A DNA stretch of 48,872 nt from NCBI GenBank assembly GCA_018064925.1, contig JAGHUH010000008.1, positions 1 to 48,872 of the forward strand, written 5' to 3'. Within the stretch, counting starts at the first letter, position 1; each line of letters starts with the position of its first letter. The position numbers and the translations under genes were made by a program. The notes below the pieces were generated by a model. The model did no database searches. It saw only the letters and a list, made by a program, of their open reading frames with translations, and was not told where the DNA came from. Shown piece after piece: positions 22,684 to 30,708 of the stretch. The stretch is from Candidatus Cacconaster stercorequi (GTDB lineage Bacteria > Bacillota > Clostridia > Oscillospirales > Oscillospiraceae).

Positions 22684-23574
22684 ATGAAAAAGTTTATTGC
22701 ATTGATTCTGTCCCTGCTGATGGTCCTGTCTCTGGTGGCCTGCGGACAGGAAGCCGCTCCCGCTGAGGACGACAACACCGATTACACCGCCATGTCTCTG
22801 GAGGAGCTGAAGGGCTGCCTCACCACCGTGGAAGAGGGCAAGCTGACCGTGGTCACCTCCCCCGACTTTGCTCCCTATGAGTTCTATGTTGCCGATGACA
22901 ACGGCGAGTACACGCTGGCCGGCTTCGATATGGATCTGGCCAAGCTGATTGCTGACAAGCTGGGTCTGGAGCTGGAAGTCATCCCCATGGACTTCGACGG
23001 CACCATCTCCGAGCTGGGCGCTAAGAAGTGCGACATCGCTCTGGCCGGTTACTCTCCCGATCCCGATCGTGAAGACCTGATGAACTTCTCCAACCTGTAC
23101 TACAAGGGCGGTCAGTCCTTCTGGTGCACCAAGGCTACCGCCTCCAAGTTCACCGACCTCGCCAGCGCCAACAACGCTGAGTACACCATCGGCGCACAGA
23201 CCGGTTCCATCCAGGCTGACCTGGCCAAGAAAAATACCCCTGACGCCAATGTGCTGGATCTGGCCAAGGTGACCGATATCATCGCCGATATGCTGGCCGG
23301 CAAGATGGACGGTGCCTTCATCGAGACCGCCGTGGGCGAGAGCTATGCCAAGAACTATCCCGATCTGGTAAAGGTCTGCGATGTTCCCTATGATCAGGAA
23401 GGTTCCGCTGTTGGCGTGAACAAGGACAACGCTGCCCTGCTGGCTGCCATCAACCTCATCGTTGACGAGGCCGTATCTGACGGCACCATCGACGGCTTCG
23501 TGGCAGAGGCCAACGAGCTGGCTTCCGGCGCACACTTCATCATGTCCGACGGTGAGATCGTCGCTGACGAATAA
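22684..23574 (+). CDS. Amino-acid ABC transporter substrate-binding lipoprotein (296 aa)
   Basis: A lipoprotein signal peptide (MKKFIALILSLLMVLSLVAC) with the lipobox cysteine at about residue 20 is followed by a type II periplasmic-binding fold of the HisJ/GlnH family (LTVVTSPDFAPYEF, AGFDMDLAKLIADKLGL, FDGTISELGAKKCDIALAG). It anchors outside the membrane and delivers a polar amino acid or conjugate to the permease. Two ATGs are close together; the second (22684) is preferred because AAAGGA lies before it and it starts the signal peptide cleanly. The gene is the first of the SBP-permease-ATPase-amidohydrolase cluster. Confidence 0.9.
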   Translation: MKKFIALILSLLMVLSLVACGQEAAPAEDDNTDYTAMSLEELKGCLTTVEEGKLTVVTSPDFAPYEFYVADDNGEYTLAGFDMDLAKLIADKLGLELEVIPMDFDGTISELGAKKCDIALAGYSPDPDREDLMNFSNLYYKGGQSFWCTKATASKFTDLASANNAEYTIGAQTGSIQADLAKKNTPDANVLDLAKVTDIIADMLAGKMDGAFIETAVGESYAKNYPDLVKVCDVPYDQEGSAVGVNKDNAALLAAINLIVDEAVSDGTIDGFVAEANELASGAHFIMSDGEIVADE

Positions 23575-23601
23575 GCTGACAGACATATTCCAACAAGCTG
23601 T

Positions 23602-23635
23602 CAATTCTCCCCGGAATTCCTTCCGGGGAGAATTG
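23602..23635 (+). other. Intercistronic hairpin between the SBP and permease genes
   Basis: A 13-bp perfect stem (CAATTCTCCCCGG / CCGGGGAGAATTG) with an 8-base loop and no T-run. Such stems usually protect the upstream lipoprotein message and set it above the permease level. Confidence 0.7.
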
Positions 23636-23669
23636 TGCGTATATTATGTAAACGAAAGGGTACATTACG

Positions 23670-24539
23670 ATGGGTTCTTCTCTGATTACCGCCGCCGGCT
23701 TTGCCAAAGCCTGGCGCTACAAGCAAATGTTTGTGGACGGTCTGGTCTGCACTGTCAGCCTGTCTCTGCTCACTGTTATTCTGGGTTTCATTCTGGCGCT
23801 GTTTCTGGCCGTGCTGCGTCTTTCCAACTGGCATCCCTTCCGGGGCGTCGCTTTGGACAAGAACGGCTACCTCTGCAACAATTCTTTCCGCATCCTGCTC
23901 AGCAAGTTCAATCCCCTGAGCTTTCTGGCAAGCTGCTATGTGGAGATCTTCCGCGCCACGCCTATGCTGGTGCAGTTGTTCATTATCTATTACATCGTAT
24001 TTGCCAATGTACCGCTGCCCACCTTCAAGCTGTTCGGCAGTATTCGGTTTGACCGTTTCCTGCCCGGCGTGGTGGCACTGTCGCTGAACTCCGGCGCCTA
24101 CCTGTGCGAGATCATCCGCTCCGGCATCCAGTCCATTGACGGCGGCCAGACGGAGGCTGCCCGCTCTCTGGGCATGAGTCAGGTGCAGAATATGCGCTTC
24201 ATCGTTCTGCCCCAGGCCATCAAGAACATTCTGCCCGCTATCGCCAACGAATTCGTGACCATCATCAAGGAGTCCTCCATCTGCTACACCATCGGTGTAC
24301 AGGAGATCATGTACGCCGTGGCAAGCATCAAGGGCGCCACTTACCGGATCGGTGAGCCGCTGATCATTGCAACGCTGGTCTACTTCTGCCTGACCTTCCC
24401 CACCAGTAAGATCATTGCCTACTTTGAAAAGAAAATGAGCGCCGGTGACCGCAGAAACGGTAACGAAGGTGCCAAAAAAGCAAAGCGCAAAAGTGCAGAA
24501 GTGCTCAATGAGCAGGAACGCACCAAGGCCAAGATGTGA
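23670..24539 (+). CDS. Amino-acid ABC transporter permease (289 aa)
   Basis: A HisM/GlnP-type permease with about five membrane helices. The EAA loop reads [21 protein letters not shown], broken here by length, near residues 165-185 and contacts the ATPase. [19 protein letters not shown] is the typical FRGTP-like segment. It is longer than usual because of a polar loop (residues about 50-80) and a charged tail ([12 protein letters not shown]). AAAGGG precedes the ATG at 23670. It lies 13 bases before the ATPase gene. Confidence 0.88.
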   Translation: MGSSLITAAGFAKAWRYKQMFVDGLVCTVSLSLLTVILGFILALFLAVLRLSNWHPFRGVALDKNGYLCNNSFRILLSKFNPLSFLASCYVEIFRATPMLVQLFIIYYIVFANVPLPTFKLFGSIRFDRFLPGVVALSLNSGAYLCEIIRSGIQSIDGGQTEAARSLGMSQVQNMRFIVLPQAIKNILPAIANEFVTIIKESSICYTIGVQEIMYAVASIKGATYRIGEPLIIATLVYFCLTFPTSKIIAYFEKKMSAGDRRNGNEGAKKAKRKSAEVLNEQERTKAKM

Positions 24540-24552
24540 GGAGGGCATTGCC

Positions 24553-25317
24553 ATGAAGCTGATCGAAGTCAAGGACTTAAAGAAATATTATAACAAGGGT
24601 GCCATCAAGGCACTGGACGGCGTGACCGTGGACATCAACAAGGGTGATGTGATGGTCGTCATCGGCCCCTCCGGCAGTGGTAAATCCACTTTCCTGCGTT
24701 CGCTGAATTTGCTGGAGGAGCCCACCGGCGGCGAGATCCTCTTTAACGGTGTGGACATCACCAAGAAGAAGGTCAGAAATGCCGAAGGCAAGATGGTGAA
24801 GCTGGACATTGACCAGCACCGCCAGAAAATGGGCATGGTGTTCCAGCACTTCAACCTGTTCCCCCACAAGACCATTATGGAGAACATGACGCTGGCACCC
24901 ATTCAGGTGAAGCATATGTCTCAGGCCGATGCCGAGGCCAAGGCCATCAAGCTGCTGGAGCGCGTCGGTCTGGGTGACCGCGCCGATGCCTACCCCATTC
25001 AGCTCTCCGGTGGTCAGAAGCAGCGAATCGCCATTGTCCGCGCGCTGATGATGGAGCCGGAGGTCATGCTCTTTGACGAGCCCACCTCTGCATTGGACCC
25101 CGAAATGGTGGGCGAGGTGCTGGAGGTTATGAAGGAGCTGGCCGAGGAGGGCATGACCATGGTGGTGGTGACCCACGAGATGGGCTTTGCCCGCGAGGTG
25201 GGCAACCGCGTGCTGTTTATGGCGGACGGCAAGCTGCTGGAGCAGGGCACGCCGGAGGAGATCTTCTCCCATCCGCAGTGCGACCGCCTGCAGGACTTCC
25301 TGGCCAAAGTGCTGTAA
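24553..25317 (+). CDS. Amino-acid ABC transporter ATPase, GlnQ-like (254 aa)
   Basis: A complete ABC ATPase: Walker [10 protein letters not shown] (about residues 36-44), Q-loop [10 protein letters not shown], signature LSGGQKQR, Walker [14 protein letters not shown] and switch histidine VVTHEMGF. It belongs to the polar amino-acid uptake group (GlnQ/HisP). An insertion after the first strand ([14 protein letters not shown]) is common in clostridial members. GAGGAGGG precedes the ATG at 24553; upstream in-frame starts lie inside the permease gene. It energises import by the preceding permease and lipoprotein. Confidence 0.92.
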   Translation: MKLIEVKDLKKYYNKGAIKALDGVTVDINKGDVMVVIGPSGSGKSTFLRSLNLLEEPTGGEILFNGVDITKKKVRNAEGKMVKLDIDQHRQKMGMVFQHFNLFPHKTIMENMTLAPIQVKHMSQADAEAKAIKLLERVGLGDRADAYPIQLSGGQKQRIAIVRALMMEPEVMLFDEPTSALDPEMVGEVLEVMKELAEEGMTMVVVTHEMGFAREVGNRVLFMADGKLLEQGTPEEIFSHPQCDRLQDFLAKVL

Positions 25318-25324
25318 AAATCAT

Positions 25325-25350
25325 CATTGCCCCGGGAAACCGGGGCAATG
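25325..25350 (+). other. Intercistronic hairpin before the amidohydrolase gene
   Basis: CATTGCCCCGG-GAAA-CCGGGGCAATG is a stable stem with a GAAA tetraloop and no T-run, so transcription probably continues into the next gene 22 bases away, perhaps at reduced level. Confidence 0.6.
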
Positions 25351-25371
25351 CCAGTATAAGGAGTAATCATT

Positions 25372-26799
25372 ATGACAAAGCAGGATTGTTTTCAGGTCAT
25401 AGATGCCGCTGCATCCGAGTTGACCGCCCTGTCTGACGATATCTGGGGCTACGCCGAGCTGAGCTTGCAGGAAACCCGTTCCGCCAAGCGATATGTGGAC
25501 TTTCTGCAGAAGGCCGGTTTTGCGGTGGAGACCAATATCGCCGGAATTGAAACCGCCTTCACCGCCACCTATGGCAGCGGCAGGCCCATCATCGGTATTC
25601 TGGCTGAATATGACGCCCTGTCCGGGCTGTCCCAGAAGGCAAATTATGTAAAAAAAGAGTCGCTCACCGCCGGTGGCTGTGGGCACGGATGCGGCCACAA
25701 TTTGCTGGGTGCCGGTGCACTTTCTGCCGCGTTGGGCATCAAGCACTACCTTTCCGGCGGGCACAGCGGCACGGTGATTTTGTACGGCTGTCCCGGCGAG
25801 GAGGGCTGCGCCGCCAAGGCTTTTATGGCGCAGCAGGATATGTTCCGCTCACTGGATGCCGCTCTGGCGTGGCATCCCGGCGATACCAACGAGGTCACCT
25901 CCGGCCGTAATCAGACCTCTTTGCAGGTGCTGTACCGCTACCACGGCATCGCCTCTCACGCTGCCGAAAGCCCCCACATGGGCCGCAGTGCGCTGGACGC
26001 CGTGGAGCTGCTGAACATCGGCGTACAGTTCCTGCGGGAGCACATTGCTCAGGCCGATGCCCTGCACTACGCCATTCTGGACGCAGGCGGCTGTTCTCCC
26101 AATGTGGTGCAGCCGGAGGCATCCGTCCTCTATATGCTGCGCTCGGACAATGTGCCCCACGCCCAGAAGCTGCTGAAGCGACTGGACAATATCGCCCACG
26201 GTGCAGCGCTGATGACCGAAACCACCATGGACCGTCAATTTGTTGACGGCACCGCGGATATCGTGCCCAACGCAGTGCTGGAGCAGGTTTTGTTCCGCAA
26301 TATGCAGGAGGTGGGCGTTCCCACCTACACCACACAGGAAACCGACTTTGCCGCCGCCCTGCGGGATACCTATCCCCATGACCGGCTGCCCGGCAGCGTG
26401 TGGCAGCTTGACGATGAATGTGCCGCACAGGTCAAGGCATTGAGCGAAAACAACACCAAGGCGCTCAACGATTATCTCATGCCCTACCGTACCTCCAACC
26501 AGCAGAATTTCGGTTCCTCCGATGTGGGCGATGTCAGTCATCAGACACCCACCGCGCAGTTTACCGCCGTCACATGGGCCAGCGGCTCTCCCGGTCATAG
26601 CTGGCAGAATGTGGCCATCGGCAAGCACTCCATCGCCCACAAGGGAATGCTCTACGCCGGCAAGGTGCTGTGCGCCGCCGCCATTGATCTGTACGAGTCC
26701 CCCGCTCTGCTGAAGCAAGCCCGGGAGGAATGGCAGCGCAAAAACGGCGTTGGCTACATCTGTCCCATTGAGGACGGCACCATTCCCACCATTCTCTGA
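25372..26799 (+). CDS. M20-family amidohydrolase, AbgB-like (475 aa)
   Basis: A zinc-dependent M20D peptidase/aminoacylase related to p-aminobenzoyl-glutamate hydrolase subunit B. Metal-site segments GILAEYDAL, GGCGHGCGHNLLG, YGCPGEEG and LAWHPGD are present, followed by a lid/dimerisation domain and the late histidine region SSDVGDVSHQTPT and GSPGHSW. It has no signal peptide. Being last in an amino-acid uptake cluster, it probably hydrolyses an amide bond in the imported compound to free an amino acid. AAGGAG precedes the ATG at 25372. The exact substrate (p-aminobenzoyl-Glu or another N-acyl amino acid) is not shown. Confidence 0.85.
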   Translation: MTKQDCFQVIDAAASELTALSDDIWGYAELSLQETRSAKRYVDFLQKAGFAVETNIAGIETAFTATYGSGRPIIGILAEYDALSGLSQKANYVKKESLTAGGCGHGCGHNLLGAGALSAALGIKHYLSGGHSGTVILYGCPGEEGCAAKAFMAQQDMFRSLDAALAWHPGDTNEVTSGRNQTSLQVLYRYHGIASHAAESPHMGRSALDAVELLNIGVQFLREHIAQADALHYAILDAGGCSPNVVQPEASVLYMLRSDNVPHAQKLLKRLDNIAHGAALMTETTMDRQFVDGTADIVPNAVLEQVLFRNMQEVGVPTYTTQETDFAAALRDTYPHDRLPGSVWQLDDECAAQVKALSENNTKALNDYLMPYRTSNQQNFGSSDVGDVSHQTPTAQFTAVTWASGSPGHSWQNVAIGKHSIAHKGMLYAGKVLCAAAIDLYESPALLKQAREEWQRKNGVGYICPIEDGTIPTIL

Positions 26800-26814
26800 T
26801 TTCTGAAAAACAGC

Positions 26815-26853
26815 AAACGATGGCAGGCACTTTTCATGCCTGCCATCGTTTTT
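26815..26853. terminator. Bidirectional terminator between the amidohydrolase and DUF937 genes
   Basis: AAACGATGGCAGGCA pairs with TGCCTGCCATCGTTT around a 7-base loop, with T's on the right and A's on the left. Confidence 0.9.
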
Positions 26854-26877
26854 CTGTTTCATTTTGGTATCGGCTGC

Positions 26878-27543
26878 TTACTTCAACAGTCCCATCAGAC
26901 CGTCCAACAAACCGCCGGCGGCGTTGTTATTTGCCCCAGAGGATGCCGGCTTCTTTTTCTTCTTGCCGGTGGTGGTCGTGGTGGTCGCGGTGGTGCCGCC
27001 GCCCTGCAGGCCGCCGATGATGCCGCCCAGATCCAGACCGGAGGACTGCTGGGAAGAATTTCCGCCACCCAGCAGATTGTTCATCAGCGCGGCCATGGCC
27101 AGCGTGGTGATAATGGAGGAACCCTTGCCGGAGGAAGCCGCGCCCTGTCCCAGCAGGCTCATCAGCAGCGGTGCTGCATTGGCCAGAATCGAGTTGGTCT
27201 TTGCCTTACTGACCTTGGTATCAGATGCGATGGACTGCACCGAGGTGTCATCGCCGGAAGCACCCAGCAGATAATTGACGATCTTGGCGCCATCGTCCGT
27301 ATCCACCTTTTTCAGGTAGGAGGACAAATTGCTGGTATCGCTGCTGCCGTGCTTCATGGCAGCACCCAGAAATGCGTCAGCCAGACTCTTGTCGCCGGAC
27401 TCGTTGCCGGCACCGGTCAGCAAGGCGGGCAGCGCGCTGCCAAGTACCTTTTTGACCTCGCTCTCGCTGGCACCGGTATTTTCACTCAACGCGGAAATGC
27501 TCTCATTACTCAGCATGGTGCCGAGGATCGAATTGATATCCAT
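26878..27543 (-). CDS. DUF937 family protein (221 aa)
   Basis: Residues 1-165 match DUF937: an Asp-Ile-N-terminus, repeated short helices rich in Ala/Ser/Gly (KKVLGSALPALLTGAG, KTNSILANAAPLLMSLLG), and the LAMAALMNNLLGGG stretch. The tail is Gly/Thr-rich with a KKKKKP patch and ends in a short hydrophobic helix (GLLDGLMGLLK). The role of DUF937 is not established; it is widespread and usually cytoplasmic. GGGG precedes the ATG at 27543. It is monocistronic, convergent with the amidohydrolase gene. Confidence 0.85.
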   Translation of the reverse strand: MDINSILGTMLSNESISALSENTGASESEVKKVLGSALPALLTGAGNESGDKSLADAFLGAAMKHGSSDTSNLSSYLKKVDTDDGAKIVNYLLGASGDDTSVQSIASDTKVSKAKTNSILANAAPLLMSLLGQGAASSGKGSSIITTLAMAALMNNLLGGGNSSQQSSGLDLGGIIGGLQGGGTTATTTTTTGKKKKKPASSGANNNAAGGLLDGLMGLLK

Positions 27544-27627
27544 GGTATTTCCCCTTTATGTATATGATATTATAAATTATGTACCCATACACGCGGCAAG
27601 TCAAGAAAAATATTGTGCGCTATCATA

Positions 27628-27655
27628 TTGAAACCCACCACATTTTGTGTATAAT
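27628..27655 (+). promoter_or_regulatory. Promoter of the Ada-like zinc-motif membrane protein gene
   Basis: TTGAAA (27628-27633), a 16-bp spacer and TATAAT (27650-27655), 52 bases before the start codon. Confidence 0.7.
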
Positions 27656-27707
27656 GATACTATCACTTGCAATACCCTTTTCATAAATAAAAAGGAGCGT
27701 TTTTACT

Positions 27708-28520
27708 ATGGCTGAAAAGAAAGAAAAGAAGATCATTTCCGCCAAGACCGGCGAGACCGTGTCTCAGGCAACCATCGCGGCCGATCGCAAAAAGAAAAAG
27801 GCCGAGGCTGTTCCCCAGAGTACCACCGGATTGCGCGTAGGCGCCATCGTGCTGTGGGTCGCTGCACTGGCCTTTGAAATTCTGGCCCTGATGCTGCTGT
27901 TGGGCAAGATCAACCTGCACATCGGCTCCACACTGACGCAGCTGATCATCATGCTGGTGTTGGATCTGGTCTGTGTCATTATCGGCGCACAGCTGTGGAA
28001 GAAAGCCAACCACATCCACCCCGCCTCCGAGGAAAATAAGGCCACCTTCTGGCTGTGGAATAACATGGGCGTGATCGTATGCACCCTGTGCTTCCTGCCC
28101 TTCATCATTCTGGCGCTGACCAATAAGAACGCCGACAAGAAAACCAAGACCATTGCCGCCGTGGTGGCCGTTATCGCCCTGCTCATCGGCGGCGTGGCCA
28201 GCTACGATTGGAATCCTGTGTCCGTCGAGCAGCAGCAGGCCGCCATGCAGGCGCTGGGCAACAGCGATGTGTTCTGGTCCCCTTACGGTCATGTGTATCA
28301 CACCCATGATGACTGCCAGTCCCTGAATCAGTCCGACGAACTGACCTATGGCACCGTGGAGGAAGCCATTGCTGCCAATCGCACCCGCCTGTGCGCCTTC
28401 TGCGCCAAGCGCGACAGCATCACCAATGTGGTCACCGACGGCAATCCCGATGAGGTGGAGCTGTTGGAGGAAAGCGTGGAGGATGTTGCGAACGCTGATT
28501 TGGAAGATCCCGCCGCTTAA
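27708..28520 (+). CDS. Membrane protein with Ada-type zinc motif (270 aa)
   Basis: The basic N-terminus is cytoplasmic. Four hydrophobic helices lie at about residues 45-65, 75-95, 115-135 and 143-163. The C-terminal soluble part carries VYHTHDDCQSL ... EEAIAANRTRLCAFC (about residues 203-242), which follows the YHxxxCxxL...CxxC pattern of Ada-type metal-binding domains. Such motifs are found attached to secreted nucleases and envelope proteins; the function here is unknown. AAAAGGAG precedes the ATG at 27708. The gene has its own promoter and terminator. Confidence 0.65.
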   Translation: MAEKKEKKIISAKTGETVSQATIAADRKKKKAEAVPQSTTGLRVGAIVLWVAALAFEILALMLLLGKINLHIGSTLTQLIIMLVLDLVCVIIGAQLWKKANHIHPASEENKATFWLWNNMGVIVCTLCFLPFIILALTNKNADKKTKTIAAVVAVIALLIGGVASYDWNPVSVEQQQAAMQALGNSDVFWSPYGHVYHTHDDCQSLNQSDELTYGTVEEAIAANRTRLCAFCAKRDSITNVVTDGNPDEVELLEESVEDVANADLEDPAA

Positions 28521-28538
28521 CACAGATAAATACATCAA

Positions 28539-28569
28539 ATGCCGCACGGTCGAAATGACTGTGCGGCAT
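28539..28569 (+). terminator. Hairpin after the membrane protein gene
   Basis: ATGCCGCAC pairs with GTGCGGCAT around a 13-base loop, followed by a CATTCT tract. It is followed closely by a second, stronger hairpin. Confidence 0.6.
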
Positions 28570-28584
28570 CATTCTGCATCCAAA

Positions 28585-28620
28585 AAAATCGGTCATCGCT
28601 TTGATGACCGATTTTATTCT
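28585..28620. terminator. Bidirectional terminator
   Basis: AAAATCGGTCATC pairs with GATGACCGATTTT and is followed by ATTCTTTT. It also ends the convergent zinc-ribbon gene. Confidence 0.85.
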
Positions 28621-28624
28621 TTTA

Positions 28625-29050
28625 TCAGCTTTTTCCGTGAATCTGATTGCCGCACTTTGGGCAGGTGATCACAATCTTCCCCTTCCCCACCGGCACACGG
28701 CACACGGCACGGCAGGCACAGCAGGTGAAGTATTTGTGCTCCTTGTCCTGCTTCTGCTGTTTGGCCGTGCGGAAGCCCTGCGTGACAGGATTCCAGACCT
28801 TTTCCATAAACTTTCGGTTTTCCTCGCGCCGCTGATAAAGGTTGCGGGAAAACACCCGGAACAGCGCCCATACGGTCAGCACTGCGGCCACAAGCCCTAT
28901 AATGCCGTTGGCCACCGTGTTTTTAACGAACATATTGATGACATCCATGACAATGACTGCCCAGATCATCACCAATCCCAACAGGTCAGCACCGTTCCGG
29001 CCATACATGAAGCGGGAAAGCGCATTGCCGATTCTCTGAAAAAAGCTCAT
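28625..29050 (-). CDS. Membrane protein with C-terminal zinc ribbon (141 aa)
   Basis: Two hydrophobic segments (about residues 25-42 and 48-65) precede a basic linker (RNLYQRREENRKF) and a four-cysteine zinc ribbon (FTCCACRAVCRVPVGKGK, CPKCGN). The plan is seen in small clostridial proteins of unknown function. The start at 29050 is chosen for spacing to AAAGGA; an ATG four codons upstream is too near that site. It is divergent from the rpe operon. Confidence 0.7.
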   Translation of the reverse strand: MSFFQRIGNALSRFMYGRNGADLLGLVMIWAVIVMDVINMFVKNTVANGIIGLVAAVLTVWALFRVFSRNLYQRREENRKFMEKVWNPVTQGFRTAKQQKQDKEHKYFTCCACRAVCRVPVGKGKIVITCPKCGNQIHGKS

Positions 29051-29208
29051 CCGAAAGTCCATCCTTTCGCAAAAACGCTGTTACTATTGTACCGAAAAAT
29101 TCATCAAATAAAAAGACCCGATCTGTAAAATTAACAGTTTCGTCATATTTTCCCCGCAAAATTCTTCCCCTCTTACCCACTCTGATGTTCACTTCCTCGG
29201 TTTTTCCG

Positions 29209-29237
29209 TTGCAATCATGGCAAGACATTGGTATAAT
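29209..29237 (+). promoter_or_regulatory. Promoter of the rpe-recR leader
   Basis: TTGCAA (29209-29214), exactly 17 bp, TATAAT (29232-29237). The expected start point is near 29244, over 200 bases before rpe. Confidence 0.8.
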
Positions 29238-29243
29238 GTATTT

Positions 29244-29454
29244 GTATTATTATGCACACTGGGAGCCGGCAGGTATTCCCACCGGCTCCCTATCTGAAAA
29301 GCGGCAAGCCGACCGCCCCCAACGGTGGGGCACTGGCAGCTGCGTCGATGTCGCCGGGGCGGCCCGACTCATGCGCCGCTCGTGTTATCCTATGCCGCAG
29401 AAAACCGCGCCGTGCGGTTTGCTGCGCGATCATTTTCAGAAAGGATCCTCCGCT
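29244..29454 (+). other. Structured 5' leader or small RNA upstream of rpe
   Basis: About 210 transcribed bases without a convincing reading frame. Stems visible: GGGAGCCGG/CCGGCTCCC (29261-29290 region), GCCCC/GGGGC (about 29318-29333), GGGGCGGC pairing back to GCCGACCGCCCC, and AAACCGC..GCGGTTT near 29401-29420. It matches no riboswitch, SRP RNA or 6S consensus I know. The 29063-29208 stretch before it holds only the promoter approach and nothing coding. Confidence 0.5.
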
Positions 29455-30099
29455 ATGATTAAGATCTCCCCCTCCATTCTTTCCGCCGATTTTGCCAATC
29501 TCGGCCGTGATATTGCCCGGATTGAAAGCGCAGACTATGTCCATGTGGATGTGATGGACGGCCTGTTTGTGCCCAATATCTCCATCGGTATCCCCGTGGT
29601 GAAGTCCATTCGCCCCACCACCCAACTGCCGCTGGATGTCCATCTGATGATCGAAAAGCCGGTGCGCTATGTGGAGCAGTTCTGTGATGCCGGCGCCGAT
29701 ATCGTCACCTGCCATGTGGAGTCCGATACCGAGGAAAATATTCACGCGGCTCTTGCAAAGATCCACGCCAAGGGGAAAAAGGCCGGCGTGGTGGTCAAGC
29801 CCAAGACGCCCGCCAGCGCTGTACTGCCCTTTCTCAACGAGGTGGAGATGATCCTGGTGATGACGGTGGAACCCGGCTTCGGCGGCCAGAAGTTTATGGC
29901 TGACATGATGCCCAAGGTCGCCCAGATCCGCCAGTATATCGACGCCATGAATCCCACTTGTGAGTTAGAGGTAGACGGCGGCGTGGATCCCGTCACCTGC
30001 AAGGTCTGCATTGCTAACGGTGCCAATGTGCTGGTGGCCGGCAGCGCCGTTTACAAGGCGGAGAACATCCCCGCCAGAATTGCCGAATTGAGAGGATAA
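29455..30099 (+). CDS. rpe: Ribulose-phosphate 3-epimerase (214 aa)
   Basis: A (beta/alpha)8 barrel enzyme interconverting ribulose-5-phosphate and xylulose-5-phosphate. Signatures: ISPSILSADFANLG at the start, VHVDVMDGLFVPNIS (metal and catalytic Asp), DVHLMIEKP, MTVEPGFGGQ, and the second catalytic Asp in LEVDGGV, followed by the phosphate loop NVLVAGSAVY. Length is normal. The start at 29455 is preceded by AAAGGA, nine bases away. A long structured leader separates it from its promoter. recR follows after 5 bases. Confidence 0.95.
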   Translation: MIKISPSILSADFANLGRDIARIESADYVHVDVMDGLFVPNISIGIPVVKSIRPTTQLPLDVHLMIEKPVRYVEQFCDAGADIVTCHVESDTEENIHAALAKIHAKGKKAGVVVKPKTPASAVLPFLNEVEMILVMTVEPGFGGQKFMADMMPKVAQIRQYIDAMNPTCELEVDGGVDPVTCKVCIANGANVLVAGSAVYKAENIPARIAELRG

Positions 30100-30104
30100 A
30101 CACC

Positions 30105-30704
30105 ATGGAATATTTTCCCGCGCCGCTGGAGCGTCTGGTGGAGCAGTTTGCACGGCTCCCCGGTATCGGCGGCAAAAGCGCCCAGCGCCTTGCATTTCAT
30201 GTGCTGAATTTACCCATGACCGAAGCACAGGAGTTTGCCGATGCCATCGTGGACGCCAAGAAAAGCGTGACGCTCTGTCCCGTGTGCCAAAATCTCACCG
30301 GCGGCGGATTGTGCCCCATCTGCGCCGCTCCGAAGCGGGATGAGAGCACCATCTGCGTGGTGGCCGATCCCCGGGATGTAATCGCCATTGAGCGCGCCCG
30401 GGAGTTCAACGGGCACTACCATGTGCTGCACGGCGTGTTGAGTCCCATGAACCATGTGGGGCCGGACGATCTGCAGATCAAATCTCTGTTGGATCGTGTG
30501 GCGCAGGGCAACATTCACGAGGTCATTATGGCCACCAACCCGGACACCGAGGGTGAGGCCACGGCGCTGTACATTGCCCGGCTTCTGAAGCCCTTCGGCG
30601 TAAAAGTCACCCGTCTGGCCTACGGCATCCCCGTAGGCGGCCATCTGGAATTTGCCGACGATGCCACGCTGATGCGTGCATTGGAGGGCAGACGCGAGCT
30701 GTGA
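30105..30704 (+). CDS. recR: Recombination mediator RecR (199 aa)
   Basis: RecR of normal length: an N-terminal helix-hairpin-helix (RLPGIGGKSAQRLAFH), a four-cysteine zinc finger (CPVCQNLTGGGLCPIC), and a TOPRIM domain (ICVVADPRDVIAIE, MATNPDTEGEATALYIARLL) ending GGHLEFADDATL. With RecO/RecF it loads RecA at gapped DNA. It is co-transcribed with rpe, and apbE follows 4 bases after its stop. Confidence 0.97.
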   Translation: MEYFPAPLERLVEQFARLPGIGGKSAQRLAFHVLNLPMTEAQEFADAIVDAKKSVTLCPVCQNLTGGGLCPICAAPKRDESTICVVADPRDVIAIERAREFNGHYHVLHGVLSPMNHVGPDDLQIKSLLDRVAQGNIHEVIMATNPDTEGEATALYIARLLKPFGVKVTRLAYGIPVGGHLEFADDATLMRALEGRREL

Positions 30705-30708
30705 TATC

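Noticed and set aside
29244-29454. Leader as SRP RNA, 6S RNA or a known riboswitch
   Set aside because: The SRP apical loop (GGTCAGG...GGAAGCAGC type) and the conserved cores of known riboswitches I could recall are absent.
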